A DNA stretch of 64,000 bases from SZUA-35 sp037969565 (GCA_037969565.1 JBBKXQ010000143.1:24833-88832); one strand, 5' to 3'. Counted from the first letter of the stretch, positions 8,399 to 17,447 are shown. The notes: generated by a model not told the origin, from the letters alone. Numbers and translations are program-made.

Positions 8399-9643
8399 TC
8401 AGATCTCGAGATCGACGTCGGTTCTGAGGACGGCGCGCTCGTCCGGTAGCACCGGCAGGATCGTGGTCACATAGTGAGAGGCGGCGTCGCTCAAGCCGAT
8501 GTCGCTTCCCGCCTTTTCCGACATGAACCAGAGATGATCGAGGACTTGGTGATAGATCTCGGCGTCGACCAGACGGCCGCGTAGTTCGGCCGGAATCGAC
8601 TCGATCGTCGGCCGGTAGCGTTCGGTCAGCCAGCGGTAAGCGACGATCGCCTCTGGAATCTCCTGCCCTTTGGCCTCGTGTGAGAGCGACGCACCAAAGC
8701 TCTGCATCGCAGCCAAGAGGCGGCGAGCCTGATTCTCCTCGGCTTCGATCCCGGTGAGATTCTTCAGCCGCCGTCGATGGTGACCCTCTTCCACCACGGC
8801 CGGCCGGAAGACCACGATCTGAGCCCCGTCGCGCTCGGTGATCTCGAGTTCGGCGGTGTCGAATCCGAGTTGGTTGAGCCGATTGAGTCGCTCTCGAATC
8901 CGCCAGGTCTCGTTGGCCTGGACCACGTCGACCCGGGTCAACTCACACCAGAGCTCGTCGTAGCGGATTTGGAGTTGATCGACGACCTGGATGGGATCGA
9001 CGCCGCCTCCGAGCCGACCAAGAGCTTCGAGTTCGAGCAGGCCACCGCCGATGTTGTCGCGGGCGATTTCGAGGTCGAGTTGTCGCTGCCCCTTCGTCAG
9101 TTCGTCGTGCTGTTCGCTGGTTTCGGTGTCGACGACGTAGGCAACGAGAGCACCGGCGTCTCGTAGGAACAGTGCGTTGCCGAGGGAACAGTCGCCCCAG
9201 AAGAGCCCGAACAGGTGGAGTTGGACGAGGAGGATCGCCAGGGCATCGATCAACTGGTCGTGGAGCCCGTCAGAGCCAGGACGGGCGAAGAGGTGAAGGT
9301 AGGGAAGTGAGTATGTGAGGTGTTCGGTGATGAGCACCGACTCGAGGACTTCGCCATCGTCGGACAGGCGTTCGTGGGCGACTCCGACGAGTTCGACAAC
9401 GGGGAGGCCTTCCTCCTTCAGCATGCTGAGGAATTCGTACTCACGATTGGCCAGTTGTGGCGGCAGTTCTTTCAGCGCGAAATAGCGGCCGCCGTGCTCG
9501 ATGAATCGAACGATGTGTCGATGGCGCCCGCGCGGGAGTCGCACCGCGAGTTCGTCGGGCCAATGGTCGAGCGGGGTCGACCACGGCAGTTTGAGGAAAT
9601 CGGGTTGGGGAGCTGGTGAGGTCTTCAACCGGAGAGCGACCAT
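8399..9643 (-). CDS. DUF4032 domain protein, kinase-like fold
   Basis: A 414-residue protein matching the actinobacterial DUF4032 family, whose N-terminal half resembles lipopolysaccharide/protein kinases. Visible kinase-like elements are K58 in YFALKELP, E70 nearby, a catalytic-loop-like GDCSLGN (D151, N156) and a metal-loop-like VDTET with D172. The C-terminal half is all-helical and carries the DUF. The target and true activity are unknown. It is convergent with the hydrolase at 8379. TAGCGT lies 8 bases upstream of the ATG on the minus strand, so translation may be nearly leaderless. Confidence 0.8.
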   Translation of the reverse strand: MVALRLKTSPAPQPDFLKLPWSTPLDHWPDELAVRLPRGRHRHIVRFIEHGGRYFALKELPPQLANREYEFLSMLKEEGLPVVELVGVAHERLSDDGEVLESVLITEHLTYSLPYLHLFARPGSDGLHDQLIDALAILLVQLHLFGLFWGDCSLGNALFLRDAGALVAYVVDTETSEQHDELTKGQRQLDLEIARDNIGGGLLELEALGRLGGGVDPIQVVDQLQIRYDELWCELTRVDVVQANETWRIRERLNRLNQLGFDTAELEITERDGAQIVVFRPAVVEEGHHRRRLKNLTGIEAEENQARRLLAAMQSFGASLSHEAKGQEIPEAIVAYRWLTERYRPTIESIPAELRGRLVDAEIYHQVLDHLWFMSEKAGSDIGLSDAASHYVTTILPVLPDERAVLRTDVDLEI

Positions 9644-9729
9644 GTGGTGCGACGCTATCGGCTGGCTTCGATCGGCCCGGTTCGATGGGCCAGATCGGTA
9701 GGTGGAGTCCGGTCGGCCAGACTGTGCCC

Positions 9730-10413
9730 ATGACGGACTCAGGCAACCGACTCGAGCATCTCACCGCGGCCCCGGGGAGTCGGCGGGCCGAGCCGTTTGC
9801 CGGAGTCGATCATCCAATGCGCAAGGTCACTCGGCAGGTTGCGTTCGATGGACTCTGGGACCAGGAACGAGCGAGCAAGATTTCCGCTCTCTTCGACTCG
9901 CTGGCAGCGGATTGGTCACAGGATCATGTCGATCGAACCAAGGCGGCCCCGATACTCGATGGGCTCCACCGAGGTAATCTACCGCTTGCCGGTCGTTGGC
10001 TGGAGTTGGGTTCGGGGACAGGAGCCGGCACCCGAGTGCTGCACGGTTTGGTCGGCGGCCTCGTTGCATTGGACCTCTCGTCGGAGATGCTCGCGAACGC
10101 CCCTGGCGATCTGGCCCCGAGGGTTCGGGGCGATGCGTCACGCTTGCCCTTTCCCGACCGCACATTCGATGCCGTGCTGATGGTGAACATGCTGCTGTTC
10201 CCCGCCGAGGTCAATCGGGTGCTCGCCGCAGGTGGAGCAATTCTCTGGGTGAACACGTTGGGTGATCAGACGCCGATTCACCTGCCGGCTGACGATGTGG
10301 TGAGTGCGTTGCCAGGTTCCTGGACCGGTTGCACGGCGGCTGCCGGCACCGGTTTCTGGGCTGCGCTCTCGCGGTCGAGCGACGATCGAGGTGTCAGCGA
10401 CCCGACCGCTTGA
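9730..10413 (+). CDS. class I SAM-dependent methyltransferase-like protein
   Basis: A 227-residue protein with a Rossmann methyltransferase core: SAM-binding LELGSGTG near residue 97, LDLSSEML as the acidic loop, RGDASRLPFPDRTFDAVL as motif II/III, and RVLAAGGAILWVNT. It is short after the core, so the substrate-binding part is small. The substrate is unknown. I chose ATG 9730, which has CAGACT exactly 6 bases upstream. An earlier in-frame start would add residues without family similarity. Its last 20 bases overlap the convergent gene ending at 10394. Confidence 0.75.
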   Translation: MTDSGNRLEHLTAAPGSRRAEPFAGVDHPMRKVTRQVAFDGLWDQERASKISALFDSLAADWSQDHVDRTKAAPILDGLHRGNLPLAGRWLELGSGTGAGTRVLHGLVGGLVALDLSSEMLANAPGDLAPRVRGDASRLPFPDRTFDAVLMVNMLLFPAEVNRVLAAGGAILWVNTLGDQTPIHLPADDVVSALPGSWTGCTAAAGTGFWAALSRSSDDRGVSDPTA

Positions 10414-11029
10414 GGAGGTCGTGCCATGGATCTCGCCGGGCGATGATTTGGATGACTCGCCGGGTGATGAGCCGCTGGGGAAGCGGCTGGGTGGCCGAAA
10501 TCGCCTCGGCCACACCGAGGTAGAGCGAGACGGCGTCGCTCGGTTTCCAGTCGCCGCTGGAGAGGTCCCAGGCGTGTAGATGCCACTCGGCGGCAGCAGC
10601 GCTGGCGTGTTGACCGGTTGTCACCGTTCCACGGGCAAAGCCGTAGGGCCGGTCCCAGGCCGAATCGCTGTCGGCCGCGTCGGTGAGGCGAGCGAGATAC
10701 TGGCGGGCCCGTTCGAGAAACCTCGCTCCGGCTTCGGGCCCACTCATCATTCGTAGGTCGTAGACGGCGAGTTCATTTCGGTCGTCGAGTTGTTTCGACG
10801 GAAACGGTGCGTCGGCCACGCCGGCTTCGGCCCGATCCAGCCAGCTGTGATACCACTCAGCGACGGCGAGGAGATGGCGTGTGAGTTCTTCGACGGTCCA
10901 ATCCTGAGTGGCGGTTCGTCGCCAGCGTCGATCGGTGGCGTCAACGGGTAGCTCCTGGAGCAAGGACTCGAGTGCGTCGAGGCCCTCGGCGTACTGCTCG
11001 AGCACGATGGGACGGCTCGGTGAGCGCAT
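10394..11029 (-). CDS. maleylpyruvate isomerase-type (mycothiol-dependent, DinB-like) protein
   Basis: A 211-residue protein of the actinobacterial four-helix family that includes mycothiol-dependent maleylpyruvate isomerase. DWTVEELTRHLLAVAEWYHSWL near residue 42 is the typical helix with a metal-ligand-like His. WHLHAWDLSSG further on carries the other His residues. The actual reaction is not known, and many family members are uncharacterised. Its ATG overlaps the stop of the FAD protein as TGATG at 11027-11031, so the two are probably translated together. Confidence 0.75.
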   Translation of the reverse strand: MRSPSRPIVLEQYAEGLDALESLLQELPVDATDRRWRRTATQDWTVEELTRHLLAVAEWYHSWLDRAEAGVADAPFPSKQLDDRNELAVYDLRMMSGPEAGARFLERARQYLARLTDAADSDSAWDRPYGFARGTVTTGQHASAAAAEWHLHAWDLSSGDWKPSDAVSLYLGVAEAISATQPLPQRLITRRVIQIIARRDPWHDLLKRSGR

Positions 11030-12036
11030 CAGGGCAGCAGGGCCTTGGACATGGCCGTGGCGGCCGCCGCTCCGGAGAGGTGGGCGCCCTCCACCTTCGG
11101 CCCGCCGAACGCATCCCCGCAAAGCACGACGGGGCCGGCGCCGGTGGACGAGGTCGACTCGATGACGACGCATCGCTCCGGCCATGGCTCGACGGGGCCG
11201 GCGAACCGCCACTTCATGATCTGAATCGACTCGATCGTTGCCGGCTCGAGCAGCCGCTCGGCTTCGGGTCGGAGTCGCTCGAGAATCTCGTCGTCGGTCT
11301 TGTCGAACAACTCCGACGAGAGCGCGTGCGCGGTGTGGAACGTGGCGGCGGGAACAGGGCTGATGCCTTTGATTTGGTTGTCGGCACAGAACGTGAAGAT
11401 CGGATCGTCGGGTTGTTGACGTGCGCCGGTGGGCCCGAAGGGGGCGGGTTCGCTCAACGTCGTGAGCAACGCGACGACCGAGTGATAGCGGATGGCGTCG
11501 AGCCCGTCAGAGATGGAGGCGGGGACCTTGAGGCCTCCGGACCGGAGTAGGGCCAGCGATTGCGGAACGGGACTGGTGATGATGACCGCGGTGGCTTCAT
11601 CGGGCTCGCGGTTGGAACCCTCGTAGGTGACGGCGTATCGATCGCCCAGTGACATGACGGCGTTGACGGCTGCAGACGTGGCGACGTCCACCCCTTCCGG
11701 CAACGTGGATTCCAAGTATTTCGCCAGTTGATTCATGCCCCCCGTGCTTCGATACCGGGGATATCCGTCGGCTTGGTCGAACCCTCGGCACCACTCGCTG
11801 ATCACGCCGTCGGCCTGCCAGGAGTCGACCACTCGGCTGAACTCTTCCGAGCGGGCCGTGAAGAATTGTGCTCCGTGATCGAGTACGGCCGCCCCGATTC
11901 GGCGTGTGGCGAGGCGGCCGCCAACGCTGCGGCCCTTGTCGACGAGAAGCACTTGTTTGCCGTCGGAGGCCAAGGCTGCGGCCGCCGTGAGTCCGGCCAG
12001 GCCGGCGCCGATGATCAAGACGTCGTGGTGCGGCAT
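11029..12036 (-). CDS. NAD(P)/FAD-dependent oxidoreductase, renalase/amine oxidase-like
   Basis: A 335-residue flavoprotein. The dinucleotide-binding motif IIGAGLAGLTAA (residues 8-19) is followed by VDKGRSVGGRLATRR, as in COG3380/renalase-like proteins. The C-terminal FAD-contact region VLCGDAFGGPKVEGAHLSG is intact. The substrate is unknown. I chose ATG 12036, because the FAD motif should sit near the N-terminus and TACCCT lies exactly 6 bases upstream. A start at 12210 would add 58 residues of unrelated sequence. It heads a two-gene operon with the DinB-like protein. Confidence 0.8.
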   Translation of the reverse strand: MPHHDVLIIGAGLAGLTAAAALASDGKQVLLVDKGRSVGGRLATRRIGAAVLDHGAQFFTARSEEFSRVVDSWQADGVISEWCRGFDQADGYPRYRSTGGMNQLAKYLESTLPEGVDVATSAAVNAVMSLGDRYAVTYEGSNREPDEATAVIITSPVPQSLALLRSGGLKVPASISDGLDAIRYHSVVALLTTLSEPAPFGPTGARQQPDDPIFTFCADNQIKGISPVPAATFHTAHALSSELFDKTDDEILERLRPEAERLLEPATIESIQIMKWRFAGPVEPWPERCVVIESTSSTGAGPVVLCGDAFGGPKVEGAHLSGAAAATAMSKALLP

Positions 12037-12042
12037 CGCCGC

Positions 12043-12048
12043 AGGGTA
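12043..12048 (-). promoter_or_regulatory. -10 box TACCCT, leaderless FAD oxidoreductase gene
   Basis: On the minus strand TACCCT is followed by six bases (GCGGCG) and then the ATG at 12036. No ribosome-binding site is seen. Confidence 0.55.
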
Positions 12049-12257
12049 CTGGTGAGGCACCGATCCCTGGACACGGTCCGTTGGCACGGGGCTGATGGCA
12101 TGGGTCGGCGGGCACGGAGGCTCGAGTTCGAGGTGCGATGAGCCCGAGAGTCGTTTCGCCCAGGCATGTTGGATCGAGGAACGCTTCGGACCAAGATGAC
12201 CGGCTGCCACGGCTTTGGAGGGAAGAAGCCGTCGGCTAGAGATCTATTGGATGTGAC

Positions 12258-12725
12258 ATGGTTCGTAAACTCATTTCGACCTCGGCGCTGTGTGCCGGGC
12301 TGATGTTGTTGTCTGGGGTCCTCCCGGTGGGGGCAACATTGGCGACAGCGGTGGTCGTCGATGTCGAGCCGCCCGTGGGACCTCGTCCCGCTGTCCCGGC
12401 GGCTCCGGTGTACCGCTCAGTCGTCGAGCTCTCGTTTGTCTCCGCCCTCGACGACGTTCGGCCGGCCACGATGAGCGCCGCGGATGTACTCGCCATCGGT
12501 TGGGAAACATGCTCGGTGCTCGATGCGGGGGCCACACCTCTCGACGTTTACAACGAATTGCTGCGAGCCCGGCTGGCCGGCGAGATAGAGGACGTGCAAC
12601 TGATCTTGTTCACGGGAGTCCTTTTCGAGGCCACGCTGACCGGAGGTTTGTGCGGTCAGCACAGTGGTGGGGTCGACGCAATCGTGGCGCTCTTGATTCC
12701 CTATTCTTCCCAACTGCTTCCCTGA
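12258..12725 (+). CDS. small secreted protein of unknown function, DUF732-like
   Basis: A 155-residue protein with a clear N-terminal signal peptide: MVRK, then a hydrophobic stretch to about residue 30, with a likely cut near GATLATA. The mature part has a short Pro/Val-rich linker, then VLAIGWETCSVLDAGATPLDVYNELL. That stretch resembles the mycobacterial DUF732 pattern, with a conserved Cys pair partner at GGLCGQ. I infer an exported protein with one disulfide. No function can be assigned. It stands alone between a divergent gene and serA. Confidence 0.65.
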   Translation: MVRKLISTSALCAGLMLLSGVLPVGATLATAVVVDVEPPVGPRPAVPAAPVYRSVVELSFVSALDDVRPATMSAADVLAIGWETCSVLDAGATPLDVYNELLRARLAGEIEDVQLILFTGVLFEATLTGGLCGQHSGGVDAIVALLIPYSSQLLP

Positions 12726-12747
12726 GCGTCGCTGATCCCGTCTCCTG

Positions 12748-12779
12748 ACTTTCTGTGGAAATCGGGCAGAAAGTTCCAC
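12748..12779. promoter_or_regulatory. overlapping inverted repeats upstream of serA
   Basis: ACTTTCTG (12748-12755) pairs with CAGAAAGT (12767-12774), and GTGGAA (12755-12760) pairs with TTCCAC (12774-12779). The two pairings share bases. The element could be an operator or the terminator of the preceding gene. Confidence 0.4.
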
Positions 12780-12809
12780 GATGCGGTTGGCCTCGGGGGC
12801 GTCCGACGG

Positions 12810-12815
12810 AATCCT
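12810..12815 (+). promoter_or_regulatory. -10-like box AATCCT before serA
   Basis: AATCCT is followed by TACCGA and then the serA ATG, a six-base spacing. It departs from TANNNT at the first base only. Confidence 0.4.
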
Positions 12816-12821
12816 TACCGA

Positions 12822-14390
12822 ATGACTCGTATTTTGGTGGCCGAGGAGATTTCCGACATCGGACTGGAGAAACTTCGGTCGGCCGGACACGACGTCGACG
12901 TGCAGATCGGGTTGTCTGTCGACGAACTCCTCACTGCGGTCAAGGGCGCGTCGGCATTGATCATTCGCTCGTCGACCCAGGTGACCGAAGAACTCCTCGA
13001 CGCCGGCACCGATCTGTTGGTCGTGGGACGCGCTGGAATCGGCCTCGACAACGTCTCGGTCGACGCGGCAACGAAGCGCGGCGTGATGGTCGTCAACGCC
13101 CCGCAGTCGAACATCATCTCCACGGCTGAGCAGACGATGGCCTTGATACTGGCCCAGGCCCGCAACACCGCTCAGGCCGATGCCGCGCTGAAGGCGGGCC
13201 GTTGGGAACGTTCGAAGTGGACGGGCATGGAGCTCCACGGCAAGACGCTGGGGATCATCGGGTTGGGCCGGGTCGGCGCGCTGGTCGCACAACGGGCCGC
13301 TGCGTTCGGTATGCACCTCATCGCATTCGATCCCTACGTCTCCGACGAGCGAGCACGCCAACTCGGGGTCGAGCCGGTGACCCTCGATGTGCTGGCCGCT
13401 CGAGCCGACGTCGTCACGGTCCACGTGATCAAGACACCAGAAACCATTGGCTTGGTCGGGGCCGATTTCTTCGCGAAGGCCAAAGAGGGAATTCGCATCA
13501 TCAACGTTGCTCGAGGCGGTGTTGTCGATGAGGTCGCCCTCCACGAGGCGCTGCTCAGCGGCAGGGTCGGTGGCGCCGGTCTCGATGTCTTCGCCAAGGA
13601 GCCTCTCGTCGACTCACCACTCGTCCAACATTCGAACGTCGTACTCACGCCCCACCTGGGAGCCTCGACCCACGAAGCTCAGGAAAAGGCAGGAGTCACC
13701 ATCGCCGAGCAGGTGCTGCTTGCCCTACACGGAGATTTCGTGCCCTTCGCCGTCAACATCGACGCCGCCGAGGTGGCCGAAACCATGCGGCCCTATCTTC
13801 CCCTCGCCGAGCAACTCGGTGGCATGTTTGCATCGATGATCGGTGGCTTGCCAAAGGAGATCGAGATCATCTTCGAGGGCGAGATCGGTGGTTACGACAG
13901 CCGTCTCGCCACCCTGGCGGCAACGAAGGGTCTGCTGTCGGTCACCACCGACGAGCCGGTTTCCTACGTCAATGCACTCAGCATGGCTGCCGAGTTGGGA
14001 ATCGATGTTCGGTCGGTGTCGTCGCCCAATTCCCAGGACTACGTCAATCGTCTCGCCATCGAAGGTGGCGGGCGCCGCGTTGCGGCCACCCTGATGGGTC
14101 TGCGCAACGAGGCTCGGATCGTGCAGGTCGACGACCACGACATCGATCTGCCACCCAGCGACAACATGGTCATCGTCCGCAACGACGATCGTCCGGGAAT
14201 GATCGGTCTCGTCGGCACGGTTCTGGGCAACGCCTCGATCAACGTCGATGACATGGCCGTTGGTCGTAACCCATCGGAGCCGTCGGCCATCATGGTCATC
14301 GCCGCTCGCGATTTCGTGCCCGACACCGTGATCTCCGGGCTCGAGGGAATCGCCGGCATTCTCTCGGTCGACCGCATCAGCCTCGGCTGA
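12822..14390 (+). CDS. serA: D-3-phosphoglycerate dehydrogenase with C-terminal ACT domain
   Basis: A 522-residue long-form SerA, which oxidises 3-phosphoglycerate with NAD in the first step of serine synthesis. It has an N-terminal substrate domain (RSSTQVTEELLD near residue 48), an NAD-binding IIGLGRVG near 145, and NVARGGVVDE with the catalytic Arg. HLGASTHEAQ carries the catalytic His. After that comes an intervening ASB-type domain, and an ACT domain from about residue 450 (RNDDRPGMIGLVGTVLG) for serine feedback. It matches the mycobacterial length class. SerC is encoded 9 kb away. Confidence 0.96.
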   Translation: MTRILVAEEISDIGLEKLRSAGHDVDVQIGLSVDELLTAVKGASALIIRSSTQVTEELLDAGTDLLVVGRAGIGLDNVSVDAATKRGVMVVNAPQSNIISTAEQTMALILAQARNTAQADAALKAGRWERSKWTGMELHGKTLGIIGLGRVGALVAQRAAAFGMHLIAFDPYVSDERARQLGVEPVTLDVLAARADVVTVHVIKTPETIGLVGADFFAKAKEGIRIINVARGGVVDEVALHEALLSGRVGGAGLDVFAKEPLVDSPLVQHSNVVLTPHLGASTHEAQEKAGVTIAEQVLLALHGDFVPFAVNIDAAEVAETMRPYLPLAEQLGGMFASMIGGLPKEIEIIFEGEIGGYDSRLATLAATKGLLSVTTDEPVSYVNALSMAAELGIDVRSVSSPNSQDYVNRLAIEGGGRRVAATLMGLRNEARIVQVDDHDIDLPPSDNMVIVRNDDRPGMIGLVGTVLGNASINVDDMAVGRNPSEPSAIMVIAARDFVPDTVISGLEGIAGILSVDRISLG

Positions 14391-14401
14391 CGCTGGTCGG
14401 A

Positions 14402-14421
14402 CCGGCCTCGGTTCGAGCCGG
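14402..14421. terminator. weak hairpin between serA and the convergent small gene
   Basis: CCGGC (14402-14406) pairs with GCCGG (14417-14421) around a 10-base loop. The stem is short and has no T-run. Confidence 0.3.
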
Positions 14422-14427
14422 GGCTTC

Positions 14428-14541
14428 TCACCGCGGGTTCGGGTTCTTCCAATTCTTGGGCCAGAGGATGGCAACGATGAAACCCACCACGATGCCGAAG
14501 AGCGTCGTGACGGGATTCACTTTGAGGTCGGAGTGTTTCAC
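14428..14541 (-). CDS. 37-residue single-span membrane peptide, coupled to the propeller lipoprotein
   Basis: This short frame starts with GTG at 14541 and encodes about 37 residues: a polar start (KHSDLKVNP), one hydrophobic helix (TTLFGIVVGFIVAILW, residues 11-26) and a basic Asn/Pro-rich end. The start codon overlaps the stop of the upstream lipoprotein gene as GTGA (14538-14541). The same GTGA overlap links four other clear gene pairs here, which supports translation. The likely topology is one membrane span. It might anchor or assist the propeller protein, but that is inference. It is too short for routine gene finders. Confidence 0.65.
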   Translation of the reverse strand: MKHSDLKVNPVTTLFGIVVGFIVAILWPKNWKNPNPR

Positions 14542-16697
14542 CCCTCGAACGGTAGCCAACCCCGGTCGCTCAGGTCGACCAGAGAATTCGCTTTCACCCC
14601 GGCATCGGAAACGGTGTAGATCGTTTCGCCCACGATGACCGTGCGGCGGACCTCGGGTTGATGGGTCCAGCAGTACTCCTCCGATATCGGGGGGTCCGAG
14701 GCCGGCACCGTGGTGGTCGGCTCAACAACGAGGTTTGCCTCGGCGTCGCTGCTCTCGGTGTCAGCGGGGGTTGGTGCATCGTCGTAGACGATGCCCCGGT
14801 CGCATTGGGTGATCCTCGGGTGACTCACCCGGCCGATTTCTGTGAGTGTGCCGTCATCGACTCGAAGTAGCACGGCGGCGTTCGATCCCGCATCGGTCTG
14901 GGTTTCCTCGTCGTAGGCCCACCAGCTGACGGGGACGACCGCCAGCTTCTCGGCCGGCCAGTAGAGGAACGATTTTGCATCCCAATCGACTGTGCTGTAG
15001 CTGTTCTCACCAAGCGTGAGCTGGTCGACCCGTGTCGGGTTCGAGAGATCGGCAACGTTGAACAGCGAGACCTGAGCTCCCGTGGTGCGGCCGGTTTCGT
15101 CACCGTCTTGACCGACGCCGAGCAGGACCCCGTCGCTGATCGGATGGAGATAGTTCGAGACTCCCGGAATCTTCAGTTCTCCGAGCACCGACGGATCGGT
15201 GGGGCTGCTGAGATCAACGGTGTAAAGGGGATCGGTCTGTCGGAAGGTCACGACGTACGCCGTGTTGCCGAGGAATCGAACGGAGAAGATCTGCTCCCCT
15301 TTGCCCAGTCCGCCAACCTGGCCGACCTGCTGCAACGCTCCGTCGACTTCGTCGAAGATCGAGACGAAACTCTCGCTGGTCTGGTCGCTGCCGGTCCACG
15401 GATCTCCGACGGTGGTGGCAACCCGCAGGAATCCGTCTTGTTCGGAGAGGCTGTATTGGCTGAGCAGATGACCGACGACTTCACCCGAGCCGACGTATTC
15501 GGTGCGGCCGAGATCGGAGATGTCGAAGGAATGGAGGGCCGTGCTGTAGTTCTCCTCGGCCCTGATGGAGCCGGTCTCGCGATCCCACTCGGGCCAACGG
15601 GCCGTGGCCACGGTGAGGCGATCGGTGGATGCGTAGACCGTTTGACCGTCGGTGACGACACCGAGTGAGTCGAGCAACTCGAGGCCGTTGTCGAGATTGA
15701 CCGTGAGGACCGTGAGTGATCCAAAGCCGGAGAACTCACTGGGAAGGTGTATGCGGTTGCAATCGACCGCCGGCCCTTCAGCGATGACGGCGCCATCGTC
15801 GGTGATGCGGTAGGTGGGCAGCCACTGCTCGATCGTTGATTCTTGGATCAGCCGCCGGTTGGCTTCCTCGGCAGCCTTTTCGGCCGATTGGTTCGACGGG
15901 AACAGGAACGGGAAACGGCCGATGCCGGCCGAGAGCACGACCCGGATGGAGCCGCTCACCTCGCGAGCCGAAAGGTAGGAGCCCTCGAATTCGATCGTCT
16001 GTCCGATCTCGCCGGTGGTGATGTTCACCTCGATGATCTTGCTCGTCGGTGAACCCTCCGGCGGAACGGGGAATCGGGCCACATCGTCGATGAAGGGAAC
16101 GTTGGTCCAGCCCTGCGTGAGAAGCAGAGCACGATCGCCGACCAGGAACATCTCCGTGGCCCAGGTGTCTTCGCCGAGCTGGATCGTGCGGTCGAGTCGA
16201 GGATTTTCACCGGTGAGGTCGACGACTCGCAGCGTGTTGCCGTTGATCACGACGAGTCGTTGTCCGTCGGTCTTGACCAGGTCGGCCTCATCGACGTCGA
16301 CCTCCTGGTTGTTCGTTCCCGAGAAACTGCCGTCGGCGCCCGTGTCTCGGGCAGCCGCAACGGTCGTTCCCGGAGCGCCGCCCACATTGGAGGCCGAATC
16401 GCTCGCGGCCTCCATCATCGCCACATCTCCCTCGAAGAAGATGGGTCCACCCTGGCCGCCGAAACCGAAGGGGCCGACTTGTTTGACTCCTTCCGCGATC
16501 AGACGTTGAAGGAGCCCGTCACACGAATCCTCGGTTTGCAGCCGGGTCGACGTGAGGATCACGTTCTCGCTCGACAGGTCGATGCCGTCGGGCCCCGTGC
16601 TGCTGGGGCCGATGGCCTCGTTGTCGTCGGTGACACAAGCCGTTGCCGCCAGCGTCAGCGTCAGGATCACAGAGAGAAGTCGAAATCGAGCAGTCAT
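14538..16697 (-). CDS. beta-propeller domain lipoprotein
   Basis: A 719-residue secreted protein with a lipoprotein signal: basic start, hydrophobic core and lipobox LAATAC with lipidated Cys21. It matches the COG4880/PF09826 family of proteins with a C-terminal beta-propeller. Recurrent blade text is seen, such as QRLVVINGNTLRVVDL, GNTAYVVTFRQTDPLYTVDL and YTVSDAG near the end. It should sit on the outer face of the membrane. The ligand is unknown. Its stop overlaps the start of a 37-residue membrane peptide gene. GAGG lies 4 bases before its ATG. Confidence 0.85.
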   Translation of the reverse strand: MTARFRLLSVILTLTLAATACVTDDNEAIGPSSTGPDGIDLSSENVILTSTRLQTEDSCDGLLQRLIAEGVKQVGPFGFGGQGGPIFFEGDVAMMEAASDSASNVGGAPGTTVAAARDTGADGSFSGTNNQEVDVDEADLVKTDGQRLVVINGNTLRVVDLTGENPRLDRTIQLGEDTWATEMFLVGDRALLLTQGWTNVPFIDDVARFPVPPEGSPTSKIIEVNITTGEIGQTIEFEGSYLSAREVSGSIRVVLSAGIGRFPFLFPSNQSAEKAAEEANRRLIQESTIEQWLPTYRITDDGAVIAEGPAVDCNRIHLPSEFSGFGSLTVLTVNLDNGLELLDSLGVVTDGQTVYASTDRLTVATARWPEWDRETGSIRAEENYSTALHSFDISDLGRTEYVGSGEVVGHLLSQYSLSEQDGFLRVATTVGDPWTGSDQTSESFVSIFDEVDGALQQVGQVGGLGKGEQIFSVRFLGNTAYVVTFRQTDPLYTVDLSSPTDPSVLGELKIPGVSNYLHPISDGVLLGVGQDGDETGRTTGAQVSLFNVADLSNPTRVDQLTLGENSYSTVDWDAKSFLYWPAEKLAVVPVSWWAYDEETQTDAGSNAAVLLRVDDGTLTEIGRVSHPRITQCDRGIVYDDAPTPADTESSDAEANLVVEPTTTVPASDPPISEEYCWTHQPEVRRTVIVGETIYTVSDAGVKANSLVDLSDRGWLPFEG

Positions 16698-16848
16698 GGA
16701 ACCTCAGACGAAGTGGTTCTGCTGCTGGTTCCCGGCACCGTGGCCCTCGCTGCGATCGTCACGAGTTCGTCATGAGCGCAATTTGGTCGGGTTTGCTGCC
16801 GCGGTTGCCGCCTGCGGCTGCCGCGTGGGTTGTCGAGCCGGACCCGAC

Positions 16849-17433
16849 TCAGGCCATCCAGGCCGGGCGACGCTGTTCGTAATCGCCGATCTCGGCAACG
16901 TGGCGCAGGCTGAGCCCGATGTCGTCGAGTCCTTCGAGGAAACGCTCACGAGTGGAATCGTCGAGCGGGAACGATTCGCTCAGGCCGATCGCCGGCACCT
17001 CGATGAGGCGTCGTTCGACGTCGATCGTGATCTCGAGTTCGGGATCGGCCTGAACCGCGTCGATGAGTTGACGGCCGACCTCGGCGCTGACGACCACCGG
17101 CACGAGTCCGTTCTTGGTCGAGTTGTTTCGGAAGATGTCACCGAAGCGGGGACAGACGACGGCCTGGAAACCGTATTGCTGGATGGCCCACACCGCGTGT
17201 TCCCGCGAGCTTCCGACACCGAAGTTCGGTCCGGCGATCAAGATGTTCGCCGCGGCGAAGCGCTCGTCATTCAGGACGAAGCTCGGCTCGTCCCGCCACT
17301 CGGAGAAGAGACCCTTCTCGAATCCGGTGCGTTCGACCTGTTTGAGCCAGTCGGATGGAATGATCTGGTCGGTGTCGACGTCGGAGCGGTCGAGGGGGAC
17401 AGCCCGCCCGGTGACGATGTGTACGGCTTGCAT
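16849..17433 (-). CDS. leuD: 3-isopropylmalate dehydratase small subunit
   Basis: A 194-residue subunit that, with LeuC, converts 2- to 3-isopropylmalate in leucine synthesis. Family motifs are VDTDQIIPSDWLK near residue 19, the swivelling-domain GPNFGVGSSREHAVWA, and FGDIFRNNSTKNGL. It begins 14 bases after leuC, so the two form one operon. The start ATG is preceded by a purine-rich AAAGAGAGA. Confidence 0.96.
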   Translation of the reverse strand: MQAVHIVTGRAVPLDRSDVDTDQIIPSDWLKQVERTGFEKGLFSEWRDEPSFVLNDERFAAANILIAGPNFGVGSSREHAVWAIQQYGFQAVVCPRFGDIFRNNSTKNGLVPVVVSAEVGRQLIDAVQADPELEITIDVERRLIEVPAIGLSESFPLDDSTRERFLEGLDDIGLSLRHVAEIGDYEQRRPAWMA

Positions 17434-17447
17434 GGTGTCTCTCTCTT

